The translations under genes were made by a program, and so were the position numbers. Positions 1 to 8,950 of a stretch of 64,000 bases of DNA are shown piece by piece (the first letter of the stretch is position 1; each line of letters opens with the position of its first letter). The DNA is from an uncultured Bacteroidota bacterium. GTDB taxonomy: Bacteria > Bacteroidota > Bacteroidia > Chitinophagales > Chitinophagaceae. The notes under the pieces are model-generated. The model searched no databases and had not been told where the DNA came from. It saw only the letters and a program-made list of their open reading frames with translations. Location of the stretch: the NCBI GenBank assembly GCA_903882805.1, contig CAIRYK010000042.1:207094-271093 (forward strand). The letters run 5' to 3'.

Positions 1-1080
1 AACCGGTAGAAAGTGAATAAGTAATAATTGCAGTGCCTGCAAAAAGCCCGGAAACAACGCCGGTAGTCGGGTCCACGTCAGCAACCGTAGGGTCGCTGCT
101 GCTCCACGATCCGCCCGTGGTAGCGTCGGCAAGGGTGGTGGTAAACCCTTCGCACACTACGCGGGTCCCTGTTATGGGCGCCGGTATGGGCAGCACAGTT
201 ATATCAAGCGTGGTCAGACATCCTGTTGGCAACGTATAGGTGATCGTTGTAAGTCCGGCCGATACGCCTGTTACAATACCAGTCAATGAACCTATAGTAG
301 CTACGCCAGAAGCGCTGCTGGTCCATATACCGCCCGGACTGCCATCGCTAAGCGCCATTGTAGAGGCTACGCACACCGAGGTAAGACCTGTAATGAAAGA
401 GGGTAACGGATTGACCGTAACAACGGTTGTGGCATAGCAGCCATTGCTCACCCTGTAGGTAATACGCGCTGTGCCTGCGGCAACGCCGGTAACAACTCCA
501 GTAGCAGAGCCCACCGTTGCAACCCCAATACTGCTGCTTGCCCATGTGCCGCCGGGCGTGGCGTCGCTAAGCGTGGTTGTCAACCCCTCGCACACAGTAA
601 GCACACCGGTAATGGCCGGAGGCGTAGTATTGACCGTGACAGTTGTGGTCACCGTACAGCCGGTGCCCAATGAGTAGGTAATGATTGTAGTGCCGGCAAG
701 TACGCCGCTAACAATTCCTGAACTTGAGCCTACGGTAGCCACAGCTGTGTTGCTGCTGGCCCATGTGCCGCCGCCTACTACATCGGATAGCGCTGTTGTA
801 AATCCTGTACATACCACCGTAACGCCGGTAATAGGCAATGGCGCGGTGGTTACCGTTACCGTAGTGGTACTGGTACACCCTGTGGGCAACGTATAGGTGA
901 CTCGGGCCGTGCCTGCCGAGACCCCCGTGACGACTCCCGTAGTAGACCCTACCGTAGCAATAGCCGTAGGCGCGCTGGTCCATACCCCACCGGTGGTACT
1001 ATCGCTCAGCGTAGTAGTTTGTCCTGCGCACAGTACAGTTGTTCCGGTAATAACCGCTGGAGGCGTATATAAAGGCAACC
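1..1080 (-). repeat. Tandem Ig-like coding repeats, about 215 bp period
   Basis: Five modules of roughly 210-220 bp repeat head to tail inside the first gene. The recurring peptide elements are an ITG..VC turn, TTxLSDxTxGGTW, VATVGS and GVVTGVxAGT. The copies have clearly diverged in sequence, so this is an old domain expansion and not a recent slippage array. Confidence 0.8.
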
Positions 1081-2065
1081 TCAGACCCGGGGTTGTAGAC
1101 GTACCGCCCGAATAAGTGCAGGTTAGAATACAACGGTAATAAATAGTGCCTGTAATAGTAGGCACATAAGTAGCGTTTGTTGCGCCCGAAATATTTGTCC
1201 ATGTAGCGCTGTCTGGCGACGACTGCCATTGGTAGGTGATGCCAGAACCAACAGTACTACCAGATAAAGACAATGTAGTAGTATATGTAGCGCAACCCCA
1301 TGGCACTGAAGCAACAACAGTACCCGCAGATGGAGTGCCTGAACACTGACTCGACCAACGATATACCTGATTATTTGTTGGTGCATCCGTTATCAAGCAA
1401 GTAGTGCCAGATGAATAAAGAAATGAAGTTGATGTAGGTGTGGGAGATGTTCCATTGTTAGGTAACGTTTGATAATCGGAAGTACTGTTGGAAATACCAA
1501 TAGCAACACCATAATACCCCATACCTGAATAGGTCGACGAACCATACACAAAATCAATTACTCCGCTGGTTTCGTATAAAATAACTTGCATGTTAATCCT
1601 GCAAGATGTACAAGCCCCGGGCCATCCATATGCCTCAAAGTCTTTGAATTCGAAGGTGAAAGTCCTATTGGGTGCGGTACCCTGAGTTGCGTAGTAGGCT
1701 CTACTTCCGCTCCGGGATACAAGGTCGCACCAATATGGGAACAGCACGCCAACGCCTCCACTTGGTAGGTTTGCCGTACTAACGTTGTAAGCAGTGCCCG
1801 TTGAATTTACCAGCGACAACCAGCCATTAGAACAAGCAGAGAGCTGAGTATAATTGGTACCGCAATACCTAAAAGTAAAACCAATTGGAATGCCCGTAGA
1901 TGTGCAGTCATCGCAGGCTGACATACCTCCTGATATGGCAGTACCAAAAGACGAGATACTACTATAGGTACCTGAAAATGCTGTAAATGAATACGATGCC
2001 GCAGTTTGCGAATAACCAACAAAACTTAAGCAGATAAATAGAAATAGTAGGGATAAGTTCTTCAT
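1..2065 (-). CDS. Secreted Ig-like (Big_2-type) repeat surface protein, C-terminus beyond the window
   Basis: Reading the minus strand from the ATG at 2065 gives an open frame of about 688 residues that runs off the left edge. It starts with a signal peptide (MKNLSLLFLFICLSFVGYSQ). A non-repetitive Cys- and aromatic-rich N-terminal domain of about 225 residues follows, then an Ig/PKD-like segment (ITYQWQSSPDSATWTNISG). After that come about five tandem modules of 71-73 residues, each with a core like TWxSSxxxVATVGxxTGxVTGVxAGTxxITY, the usual Bacteroidota Big_2-like pattern. Such proteins are generally exported and often end in a T9SS sorting domain, which cannot be seen here. A promoter lies at 2150-2180. 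The role is probably adhesive or structural, inferred only from the architecture. Confidence 0.85.
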   Translation of the reverse strand, partial: MKNLSLLFLFICLSFVGYSQTAASYSFTAFSGTYSSISSFGTAISGGMSACDDCTSTGIPIGFTFRYCGTNYTQLSACSNGWLSLVNSTGTAYNVSTANLPSGGVGVLFPYWCDLVSRSGSRAYYATQGTAPNRTFTFEFKDFEAYGWPGACTSCRINMQVILYETSGVIDFVYGSSTYSGMGYYGVAIGISNSTSDYQTLPNNGTSPTPTSTSFLYSSGTTCLITDAPTNNQVYRWSSQCSGTPSAGTVVASVPWGCATYTTTLSLSGSTVGSGITYQWQSSPDSATWTNISGATNATYVPTITGTIYYRCILTCTYSGGTSTTPGLRLPLYTPPAVITGTTVLCAGQTTTLSDSTTGGVWTSAPTAIATVGSTTGVVTGVSAGTARVTYTLPTGCTSTTTVTVTTAPLPITGVTVVCTGFTTALSDVVGGGTWASSNTAVATVGSSSGIVSGVLAGTTIITYSLGTGCTVTTTVTVNTTPPAITGVLTVCEGLTTTLSDATPGGTWASSSIGVATVGSATGVVTGVAAGTARITYRVSNGCYATTVVTVNPLPSFITGLTSVCVASTMALSDGSPGGIWTSSASGVATIGSLTGIVTGVSAGLTTITYTLPTGCLTTLDITVLPIPAPITGTRVVCEGFTTTLADATTGGSWSSSDPTVADVDPTTGVVSGLFAGTAIITYSLSTG

Positions 2066-2149
2066 ATTTTTTATTTGAAAGCGTAACCTGCGTGCAGTAA
2101 TTACACTACAACGCAGTACAAAACCTCACATTCAAGAAGCCTTGAACTG

Positions 2150-2180
2150 TAAAGTTATTGTTATTTTTATTATCGTCAAG
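2150..2180 (-). promoter_or_regulatory. Predicted Bacteroidota promoter of the Ig-repeat protein
   Basis: On the minus strand, CTTG at 2180-2177 is followed after exactly 19 nt by TAACTTTA at 2157-2150. This is close to TTTG-N19-TAnnTTTG. It leaves a leader of roughly 80 nt before the ATG at 2065. Confidence 0.5.
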
Positions 2181-2480
2181 TAAAGTTAGGGGTTTTTATA
2201 GTAATCGGGAAATCTTTTACTTGATTTGCTTAGTTTTTGGTTAATATTTTTTGCATCATTAACGCGCAATTAATGAATATGGGGAGGTAGAAGCATTTTA
2301 ACCAAAAAGTAAACCTTGCTCTAGCCCCAAAACTGCATAACAAAAAGCGGGCTGTACAGTTATAAATTATATTTTTATTTATATTTATGGTCTACAAATC
2401 ATCTTCCAAAAAAAATAAATCCATGCAAATACCTAGGGAATACGTTACAATACACATCGTATTTCGGCAGATAATACCAA

Positions 2481-2617
2481 ATCGACATTAAAATTCGGCG
2501 CCAACGCAAGGCATTGCGCCGTTAGGCGCTACAGGTTTGTAGCTGATTTATGTATTATTTATAGGCTGCGCCCCGTAGGGTTGCAACAATGTCCACATGG
2601 CGATTTTTAATGTCCAA
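2481..2617. repeat. Structured intergenic repeat with GTTAG...GTTTGTAG core, copy 1
   Basis: The 778-bp gap 2066-2843 contains no convincing gene. Inside it, GCGCC-GTTA-GGCGC (2516-2529) forms a hairpin and is followed by GTTTGTAG (2535-2542). A second small hairpin, CCC-GTA-GGG, sits at 2572-2580. The block is flanked by weak inverted arms, TCGACATTAAAA near 2482 and TTTTTAATGTCC near 2604. A related block lies at 39091-39160. It resembles dispersed REP-like elements of Bacteroidota; that likeness is from memory and was not searched. Confidence 0.5.
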
Positions 2618-2843
2618 ACGGTATAATGTAACGCCTGAAAATGGGTGGTACGCTCAAAAAGGCGAATCGAAACAGGCATACAAATTTATAGCTCGCTATT
2701 GTTTAAAAATACAAAGACAGACATCAAGAAAGATGAACCGAAATGGAAGGATAGAAATAAAACGGCGTTCAGACTGAAGGGAAAAATAAGGAAGACTTAC
2801 AGAACCGTTGATGTACTAAAGTAAATGGGGTAATAGTAGTATG

Positions 2844-3563
2844 CTAATCTTGCTTACCAACTTTCTCCAACGCTTTCTGCGCGGCCACCTGGCCCGCCTC
2901 TTTTTTGTTGAAGCCAGTACCGCTGGCATACAGCTCCCCATTAAGCATTATGCCTACTGTGAACATTTTTCTGGTGGAGTCCATCTTCTCATCAATGGTC
3001 TCAAACTCGAGGGTGTAATTGTTGCGTTGCGCCCAGCTGAGCAGCTGGTTTTTGTAGTTGGTGTCGGTGCTTTCCATAGCATCAAGGTCTATGTACGAAC
3101 GAATCATTTGGTTCAGTATAAACTTGCGGGTCTTTATAAATCCCTGATCAAGGTATACAGCGCCAATCAGGGCCTCGAGTGCATTGCCAAATATGTGGCT
3201 GCGGCTCAGGCCCCTGTCGTTTTGGTTATACTGCACCAGCTTATTCAGCCCCATACGCAGGGCCACATTATTCATGGTTTCGCGCCTCACTATACGCGAG
3301 CGCAGTTCTGTGAGGTACCCTTCCGGTTGGTAAGGGTACTTCTTAAACAAATATTCGGCTATTATTGCGCCCAAAATAGCATCGCCCAAAAACTCCAGAC
3401 GCTCATTGCTATTTGTTGCATCTTCCGGTTTAGACCGATGCATCAACGCAAGTTGGTAATAAGAAATATGCTTGGGGGTGAACCCAAGCAAATGTTCTAA
3501 TTGCAGCGAAAGCTGCTCATGTGGTTTGTTTTTTTTAAAGATGCGATTTATTAGGCGCCGCAA
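2844..3563 (-). CDS. rnc: Ribonuclease III
   Basis: A 239-residue protein that cleaves double-stranded RNA during rRNA and mRNA processing. The signature NERLEFLGDAIL is at 53-64, with the metal-binding Glu57 and Asp61. The second catalytic helix reads FGNALEALIGAVYLD (125-139): the conserved Glu is present (E130), but the position that is Asp in E. coli (D114) is Asn127. I believe this Asn is usual in Bacteroidota. A double-stranded RNA-binding domain occupies about residues 165-235 (NKKEAGQVAAQKALEKV at its end). The gene starts 2 bp after fabF ends, so it is co-transcribed in an acpP-fabF-rnc operon. Confidence 0.95.
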   Translation of the reverse strand: MRRLINRIFKKNKPHEQLSLQLEHLLGFTPKHISYYQLALMHRSKPEDATNSNERLEFLGDAILGAIIAEYLFKKYPYQPEGYLTELRSRIVRRETMNNVALRMGLNKLVQYNQNDRGLSRSHIFGNALEALIGAVYLDQGFIKTRKFILNQMIRSYIDLDAMESTDTNYKNQLLSWAQRNNYTLEFETIDEKMDSTRKMFTVGIMLNGELYASGTGFNKKEAGQVAAQKALEKVGKQD

Positions 3564-3565
3564 AA

Positions 3566-4825
3566 TTAATCGGATGGTTTTTTAAAGATAACCGAAGCAT
3601 TATGACCGCCAAAACCAAAAGTATTGCTCAACGCTACATTTACTATACGCTTTTGCGCCTTGTGGAAGGTAAAATTAAGCCTTGGGTCGAACGCCGGATC
3701 ATCGGTAAAATGATTAATTGTAGGCGGAATCATGTCGTGTACAGTAGCAAGTATGCTGGCAATAGCCTCTATTGCTCCGGCAGCACCTAAAAGGTGCCCG
3801 GTCATAGATTTTGTAGAGCTGATATTTACATTATACGCATGTTCGCCAAATACGCGCTGAATGGCGGTAATCTCGCTTATGTCGCCCAGTGGCGTAGAGG
3901 TGCCGTGTACGTTGATATAATCAATGTCTTCCGGTTTCAACCCTGCATCTTCCAGTGCGTTTTTCATAACATTGAAAGCGCCCAGCCCTTGCGGATGTGG
4001 AGCCGTGAGATGGTAAGCATCGGCGCTGAGGCCTCCGCCAGCCACTTCGGCTATAATAGTTGCGCCGCGACGCTTAGCGTGTTCGTACTCTTCCAGCACC
4101 AGGGCTCCCGCTCCTTCGCCCAGTACAAAGCCTTCTCTGTGCAGGTCGAAAGGCCTGCTGGCTGTTGATGGGTCGTTGTTGCGCTCGCTGAGGGCTTTCA
4201 TAGCGTTGAAACCGCCTATGCCCGCTTCTGTTACCACCGCCTCCGATCCGCCGCATACAATAGCGTCGGCCTTGCCTATGCGTATGTAGGTGAGCGCATC
4301 AATGATGGCATTGGTAGAAGAAGCGCATGCGCTTACTGTAGAAAAATTGGGACCACGGAAGCCATACTTCATAGAAATATGACCGGATGCAATATCCAGT
4401 ATCAGCTTGGGTATGAAGAAAGGATTGAAACGCGGAGTACCATCGCCCGAATTGAAGTTTTTCATTTCTTCAATGAAGGTGATCATACCTCCTATTCCTG
4501 AACCCCAAATCACGCCTACTCTGTCTTGGTTAATACCTTCCTCTGTAAGCCGGGCCGAACGGACAGCTTCATCTGCTGCAACAAGAGCAATTTGAGAAAA
4601 ACGGTCGAGCTTGCGAGCTTCTTTACGTTCAAAGAAATCTTCAGGATTGAAGTTTTTGAGCTCGCAGGCAAATTTCGTTTTGAACTTTGTTACATCAAAT
4701 TGCTTAATGAAATCGGCGCCCGATACTCCATTGACCAACCCATCCCAATATGCGGGTATGCTATTGCCTAATGGCGTTAGGGCGCCGAGGCCCGTAACGA
4801 CAACTCGTTTTAACGCTAAGTTCAT
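3566..4825 (-). CDS. fabF: 3-oxoacyl-[acyl-carrier-protein] synthase II
   Basis: A 419-residue condensing enzyme of cytosolic type II fatty acid synthesis, extending acyl-ACP with malonyl-ACP. The Cys-His-His triad is complete: Cys167 in VSACASSTNA, His307 in NVHGTSTPLGD and His344 in KSMTGHLLGAAG; Lys339 is also present. Length matches the family. It sits 35 bp downstream of acpP, its partner carrier, and 2 bp before rnc. A KAS I role cannot be fully excluded from sequence alone, but the context favours FabF. Confidence 0.96.
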   Translation of the reverse strand: MNLALKRVVVTGLGALTPLGNSIPAYWDGLVNGVSGADFIKQFDVTKFKTKFACELKNFNPEDFFERKEARKLDRFSQIALVAADEAVRSARLTEEGINQDRVGVIWGSGIGGMITFIEEMKNFNSGDGTPRFNPFFIPKLILDIASGHISMKYGFRGPNFSTVSACASSTNAIIDALTYIRIGKADAIVCGGSEAVVTEAGIGGFNAMKALSERNNDPSTASRPFDLHREGFVLGEGAGALVLEEYEHAKRRGATIIAEVAGGGLSADAYHLTAPHPQGLGAFNVMKNALEDAGLKPEDIDYINVHGTSTPLGDISEITAIQRVFGEHAYNVNISSTKSMTGHLLGAAGAIEAIASILATVHDMIPPTINHFTDDPAFDPRLNFTFHKAQKRIVNVALSNTFGFGGHNASVIFKKPSD

Positions 4826-4860
4826 CGAACGATTTTCAGTTACTGTAATTGTTTACTAAA

Positions 4861-5097
4861 TTACTTTACGTGTTCTTCCAGGTAAGAAACAGCCTGACCC
4901 ACTGTAGTAATGGTCTCAGCTTGTTCGTCGGGAATTGAGATATTGAATTCTTTTTCGAATTCCATGATCAGTTCTACGGTGTCTAATGAGTCAGCGCCCA
5001 GGTCGTTTGTAAAACTCGCCTCAGGAGTAACTTCTGATTCGTCAACACCCAATTTGTCCACGATAATTTTCTTAACGCGATTTGCAATTTCAGACAT
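4861..5097 (-). CDS. acpP: Acyl carrier protein
   Basis: A small acidic protein of 78 residues that carries growing acyl chains on a phosphopantetheine arm. The attachment Ser is Ser37 in the [11 protein letters not shown] motif. I start it at the ATG at 5097 ([12 protein letters not shown]). The upstream in-frame ATG at 5145 would add 16 unusual residues and would lie upstream of the predicted -7 box at 5125-5132. It is the first gene of the acpP-fabF-rnc operon. Confidence 0.96.
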   Translation of the reverse strand: MSEIANRVKKIIVDKLGVDESEVTPEASFTNDLGADSLDTVELIMEFEKEFNISIPDEQAETITTVGQAVSYLEEHVK

Positions 5098-5124
5098 AGA
5101 TAATGCGTTTAAATTTTTATGCTG

Positions 5125-5155
5125 CAAAAATATACTTTTTAGCATAACGGTAAAG
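5125..5155 (-). promoter_or_regulatory. Predicted acpP promoter
   Basis: TATTTTTG on the minus strand at 5132-5125 matches the TAnnTTTG -7 box exactly. The expected -33 position 19 nt upstream reads CTTT, not TTTG. The leader would be about 25 nt. The rest of the gap up to 5466 is AT-rich and shows no gene. Confidence 0.5.
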
Positions 5156-5466
5156 GAATATTTTGCCCAGCCGAAAATATTTTAGTCGCATAGTTTCAGC
5201 CATGCTGTTCAAACTCAGTGGCCAATTAAACAAACAATTGATTATCAATGGCTTGTGTGTTTATTGTAACACTTATAAAACTAAAATCACCTTTCAGAAT
5301 AAATCCTCAGGCGGGCTTTCCCCTTCTATTTTCGCCCATTTTTCGACCAAAAACAGAAAATTAATGCAAATTTCACAACACTTCTACGAAGCTACAACAT
5401 AGCAAATAATCGCAACTGCTATATTTTGTTAAAAAACAAAAAAAAACGACAAAAACGCAAAAACAA

Positions 5467-5886
5467 TTACTTTTTCAATACCCTGGTCTGCGAATAAATT
5501 ACGAGCCTAATCGTCTCTTTTGTTAGCGGTTTTACAAGGTAATGCTTTACATACTTGTTTTCTTTAGCCTTCTGTATATCTCGCTTATCTACCGACGACG
5601 ACAATATGTATATTTTCACTCTTTCCTTTACCCGTTCATCAAGGTCGGCAAACTTTTCCAAAAACTGCCAGCCATTCATGAGCGGCATATTTATATCCAG
5701 AAACAATATTGCATTCGACTCCTCATTGGGCTCACTGTATTCCGAAGCGATATAGTTAAAACCCTCCCTCGGATCGAGGAAAGTTTTTATTGCCGCGTCG
5801 TTCACCGTTTTTGTTATAGTAACCGTGCAGATGGTGTTGTTAAACACATCGTCGTCAATAATAATAAACCTCGTAGATGCTTCCAT
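5467..5886 (-). CDS. Single-domain response regulator (CheY-like receiver)
   Basis: A 139-residue protein consisting only of a receiver domain. The acidic pocket is DDD at 11-13, the phospho-acceptor is Asp64 in LFLDINMP, the switch residue is among Ser96-98 (LSSSV), and the conserved Lys is Lys119 (LVKP). There is no output domain, so it probably works through protein contacts or phosphorelay. It lies on the same strand as the sensor kinase starting at 8134, 166 bp downstream of that gene's stop, which makes the pair likely but unproven partners. Confidence 0.85.
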   Translation of the reverse strand: MEASTRFIIIDDDVFNNTICTVTITKTVNDAAIKTFLDPREGFNYIASEYSEPNEESNAILFLDINMPLMNGWQFLEKFADLDERVKERVKIYILSSSVDKRDIQKAKENKYVKHYLVKPLTKETIRLVIYSQTRVLKK

Positions 5887-6052
5887 TGTGATATTCGTTT
5901 ATTATAGGTCATTCAGATGCCAAAATAAAATACTGGCAACACCTGCAATTTCAATTGAAAAACTTATTTGACCGGAAACACCTGGAAAGTAGGTGATTCA
6001 TAAGAAAAACAGGTTCGGAAAATTAGTGTTATTTTCTGTTATAATCAACATT

Positions 6053-8134
6053 TTAGCTGGTATAAATTGGCAGTTCTACAAAAAAAACACTGCCATGCCC
6101 TTCTTCACTAGCCACCCATATCCGCCCATTGTGCTGACTAACGATCTGCCTGCATATTGATAGGCCCAGTCCGTAAGCTTTTTCGCCTGCCGTGCCGCGG
6201 CGTTTGGCTTGTGTAAAAGGTTCAAAAATTGCCGACCTTATTTCAGCAGGAATCCCTATGCCGGTGTCGTGCACTTCTATTATCGCTTTATCGCCAGCTA
6301 CCCGCACCCATACATCCACCACATCATTGTACTTACTGAATTTCAAGGCATTGGTCGCCAGATTGCTAATTATTCGCTCTATTTTATCTTTCACCACATA
6401 TACATTTACAGGTTGTGGGGCCGGGTGCACGCTAATTTTTTGCATTTTCCTCTCTGCCAAAAACGCAAGCATGTTTGTCGACCTTACCGCAAGTTCGTTT
6501 AAGTCGGTATTTTCTTTAAATTCTGTTTTATCTGGTTGCCCGTCGTTATACTCCATTAGCTCGTTTATAAGCATTAGCGAGCTTTGCGCCGCGTTTATTA
6601 TCAGTTGCAGTTGATCCTTTTCCTCCGGCTGTTCTTGCTTGTCCAGCACATGGCTGCTTAGCATTACCACCCCGCTAATTGGGTTGCGCAGGTCGTGGGC
6701 TACAGTATGCAGAATCCGGTCTTTGTCGCGCAAACTTTGCTGTAGTTGCTCGGCAGTAGCCAACAGTTGTTCTTTCTGATTGCTTATCTGCCGGTTTAGC
6801 TCGGTCAGCTCCTGCACATTTTTACGGCTGCGCTTGTAGTTGCCAAAAATCATGTACAGAATAACCAAAACAAGCACTGAAAAAGCTATGGTAACGCTCA
6901 ACGATAGCCGTTTCACTTCGTTATCTTTTTTGAGCAGTTTTAAATCGTACTGAGTTTCCAACGAATTGAGTATCCCTACAAAGTCGCTCTCTTTAAATTT
7001 TTGCTCATTCTGGTCCACCGAATCTTTTGTAGAAAAGTACTTATTCACATGTTCATCGGCAAGCGCATGGTCGCATACAGCAGAATAGTATTTGAAAAGC
7101 GCAAAATGGCTGCGCATTTTTATTGTCAGGTCGGGCGTTCTCAGCAATTCAACAGCCAGCGTATCCAGGTGCTTTTTCGCCTCCTGCAGTTCGTTTAGTT
7201 TCAAGTGCAGGTTTATATATTCAAGCCTGGCCAGCATGGCATCGCGGTTTTCGTATCCGGGCCGGCTGTTTATGGCAATACTCCGTCCCAGCAACCATTT
7301 TGCAGTATCATTCTTTGATTGCGCTATATACACTTTTGCCAAATTGCCCAAAACCACACCACGAGCCACCTCAACAAACCCACCCAGCGAATCGACCATT
7401 TGCGGCAAAGGATTGGCAAGAAAATCAAGCGCCTTATCGTAATACAAAGCTGCGCTGTCCAGTTGATTGAGCCGGGTATAGCACAGCGCTATATCGTTAT
7501 AGAGTTCCTGTTGTCGGGCAAATGTGTGTGCGCACATGGCCAATTTAGAAGCTTCATCAAAAGATTCCTTAAAAAAGCCGAGCGCCTCCCTATATCGTTC
7601 TTGCTTGTACGATAGTATACCCAGATGGTGGTCCTGGTCGGCGGAAATTGCCGGGTCGTGGTTCTCGAAATTGGCTACCCTGCTTCGGGTATAAAAGCTA
7701 AATGCTTTTCGGAGGTCGTTTTGAGTATAATAAAAGTCGCCAAAATTATTGAGCAAACGCACATATTCAAGCGGCATTTGCTCGTTTAGCTTTAATACCT
7801 CCATGATATATAGAAGACTATCCGCATAAAAATTAGATGAGTCCATCTTATGCTCATAATAATAATAGTCGGCAACAAACTTCACCGCTTTGTACTTGGC
7901 AAGTAGCTTATTATCAAAAAACGGTTTTAATGATGAGTCAACATAACGTAGCGCCCGGGCTTTATGTCCGGATATATATAAACGATCGCCAGTTTTTACT
8001 ATTGTATCCAGCTCGGGATCAAAAAAACTGATTTGCTTTTTTTTGCAAGAAGTCGCCCCCAGTAATATACCTGTACAAAACAGGCAAGCAATTCTAAATA
8101 AAAATAACTTAATCCCTGCATTAGTCATAACCAC
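6053..8134 (-). CDS. TPR-containing sensor histidine kinase
   Basis: A 693-residue membrane kinase. A lipoprotein-like signal (LLGATSC followed by KKK) lies near residues 23-34, then a TPR-rich extracytoplasmic region to about 390. One transmembrane helix spans about 405-428, followed by a coiled coil. A HisKA domain carries phospho-acceptor His480 (VAHDLRNPISG), and the HATPase domain shows ATNALKFS, DTGIGI and GLGLSI. This layout is common among Bacteroidota hybrid or orphan kinases. The ligand is unknown. The receiver protein at 5467-5886 is the nearest candidate partner. Confidence 0.88.
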   Translation of the reverse strand: MVMTNAGIKLFLFRIACLFCTGILLGATSCKKKQISFFDPELDTIVKTGDRLYISGHKARALRYVDSSLKPFFDNKLLAKYKAVKFVADYYYYEHKMDSSNFYADSLLYIMEVLKLNEQMPLEYVRLLNNFGDFYYTQNDLRKAFSFYTRSRVANFENHDPAISADQDHHLGILSYKQERYREALGFFKESFDEASKLAMCAHTFARQQELYNDIALCYTRLNQLDSAALYYDKALDFLANPLPQMVDSLGGFVEVARGVVLGNLAKVYIAQSKNDTAKWLLGRSIAINSRPGYENRDAMLARLEYINLHLKLNELQEAKKHLDTLAVELLRTPDLTIKMRSHFALFKYYSAVCDHALADEHVNKYFSTKDSVDQNEQKFKESDFVGILNSLETQYDLKLLKKDNEVKRLSLSVTIAFSVLVLVILYMIFGNYKRSRKNVQELTELNRQISNQKEQLLATAEQLQQSLRDKDRILHTVAHDLRNPISGVVMLSSHVLDKQEQPEEKDQLQLIINAAQSSLMLINELMEYNDGQPDKTEFKENTDLNELAVRSTNMLAFLAERKMQKISVHPAPQPVNVYVVKDKIERIISNLATNALKFSKYNDVVDVWVRVAGDKAIIEVHDTGIGIPAEIRSAIFEPFTQAKRRGTAGEKAYGLGLSICRQIVSQHNGRIWVASEEGHGSVFFVELPIYTS

Positions 8135-8431
8135 ACGTTATCTATTATCCCATCTCCACTTAAGGTGTCTAAATCCGCAATTCAAATGTACATACTCTTA
8201 TTGCATAGCAGTTAATTAATTGCAAATATCAATAGACAAAAACGGCAGGGACAAGAGCAAAATCCAGAGATCGAAACGCTTCAATTCAATTTCAGAAAAC
8301 ACCTCGATGAGTATAATAAAATCATGCGCAATAAAACTAGCAAAACACAGAAGTACTATGTTTTACCCTACGCAGCGCGACTTGCTGTTAGCTATATGTG
8401 GATAGATTATGGTAGTATATGCCGATTCTAT
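8135..8431. other. Intergenic region without a recognised gene
   Basis: A divergent gap between the TPR kinase (minus) and thioredoxin (plus). A 61-codon frame at 8220-8405 resembles nothing I know and has no start signal. I read the stretch as promoter DNA for both sides. Confidence 0.5.
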
Positions 8432-8462
8432 TCTGTGGGCAACCATTAATCGCTTAACTTTG
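8432..8462 (+). promoter_or_regulatory. Predicted trxA promoter
   Basis: TCTG at 8432-8435, a 19-nt spacer, then an exact -7 box TAACTTTG at 8455-8462. Transcription would begin near 8468, leaving about 30 nt of leader before the ATG at 8499. Confidence 0.6.
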
Positions 8463-8498
8463 TTGTTCGTTTTAAAAAACCATAATAAACAAATAACA

Positions 8499-8822
8499 AT
8501 GGCAGCAGTATACACTGATTCAAATTTCGACGCAGAAGTTATCAAGGCAGACAAGTTATCCATAGTAGATTTCTGGGCGCCCTGGTGTGGTCCGTGCCTG
8601 GCGTTAGGCCCAACTATCGAGGCGCTCGCTAAAGAATATGACGGCAAGGTAAACGTTGGAAAAATGAACATCGACGACAACCCTGAAGTGTCTGTAAAGT
8701 ATGGCATCACCAGCATACCATGCGTGCTTTTTATTAAAGACGGCAAAGTAGTAGATAAGCAAGTAGGCGCTGCGCCCAAAAATGCTTATGACAAAAAAAT
8801 ACAGAAAATACTGGCTTCGTAA
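8499..8822 (+). CDS. trxA: Thioredoxin
   Basis: A 107-residue cytosolic dithiol-disulfide oxidoreductase. The active site is WCGPC in VDFWAPWCGPC, and the cis-Pro loop is GITSIPCVLFI. A longer frame beginning at 8409 exists, but its first 30 residues would overlap the predicted promoter, so the ATG at 8499 (MAAVYTDSNF) is preferred. An unusual Cys precedes VLF where many thioredoxins have Thr (SIPC versus SIPT). The gene is followed by a terminator and appears monocistronic. Confidence 0.94.
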   Translation: MAAVYTDSNFDAEVIKADKLSIVDFWAPWCGPCLALGPTIEALAKEYDGKVNVGKMNIDDNPEVSVKYGITSIPCVLFIKDGKVVDKQVGAAPKNAYDKKIQKILAS

Positions 8823-8849
8823 TAAGTCGTTTGTGTTATAAATAGGAAA

Positions 8850-8878
8850 GTGCACCCGCAACCCGGGCGCGTTTTTTT
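8850..8878 (+). terminator. Rho-independent terminator after trxA
   Basis: The stem GCACCCG/CGGGCGC has one mismatch and a 5-nt loop (8852-8870), and is followed by a run of seven T. Confidence 0.75.
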
Positions 8879-8950
8879 ATTTATAACCCATCTCTGCTAT
8901 GCGCTATACAGCCTCGTAGTATTTTGCCTCCAATAAACTATTTTCGCGCC

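Noticed and set aside
33..1115. A series of plus-strand frames of about 65-72 codons at regular spacing
   Set aside because: They are the antisense of the tandem Ig-like repeats read on the minus strand; the minus frame has a signal peptide and known domain pattern.
2589..2777. 62-codon plus-strand frame after the structured repeat
   Set aside because: Begins inside the repeat arm, has no family likeness and no promoter.
5163..5402. 79-codon plus-strand frame upstream of acpP
   Set aside because: No family likeness and it overlaps the acpP promoter region.
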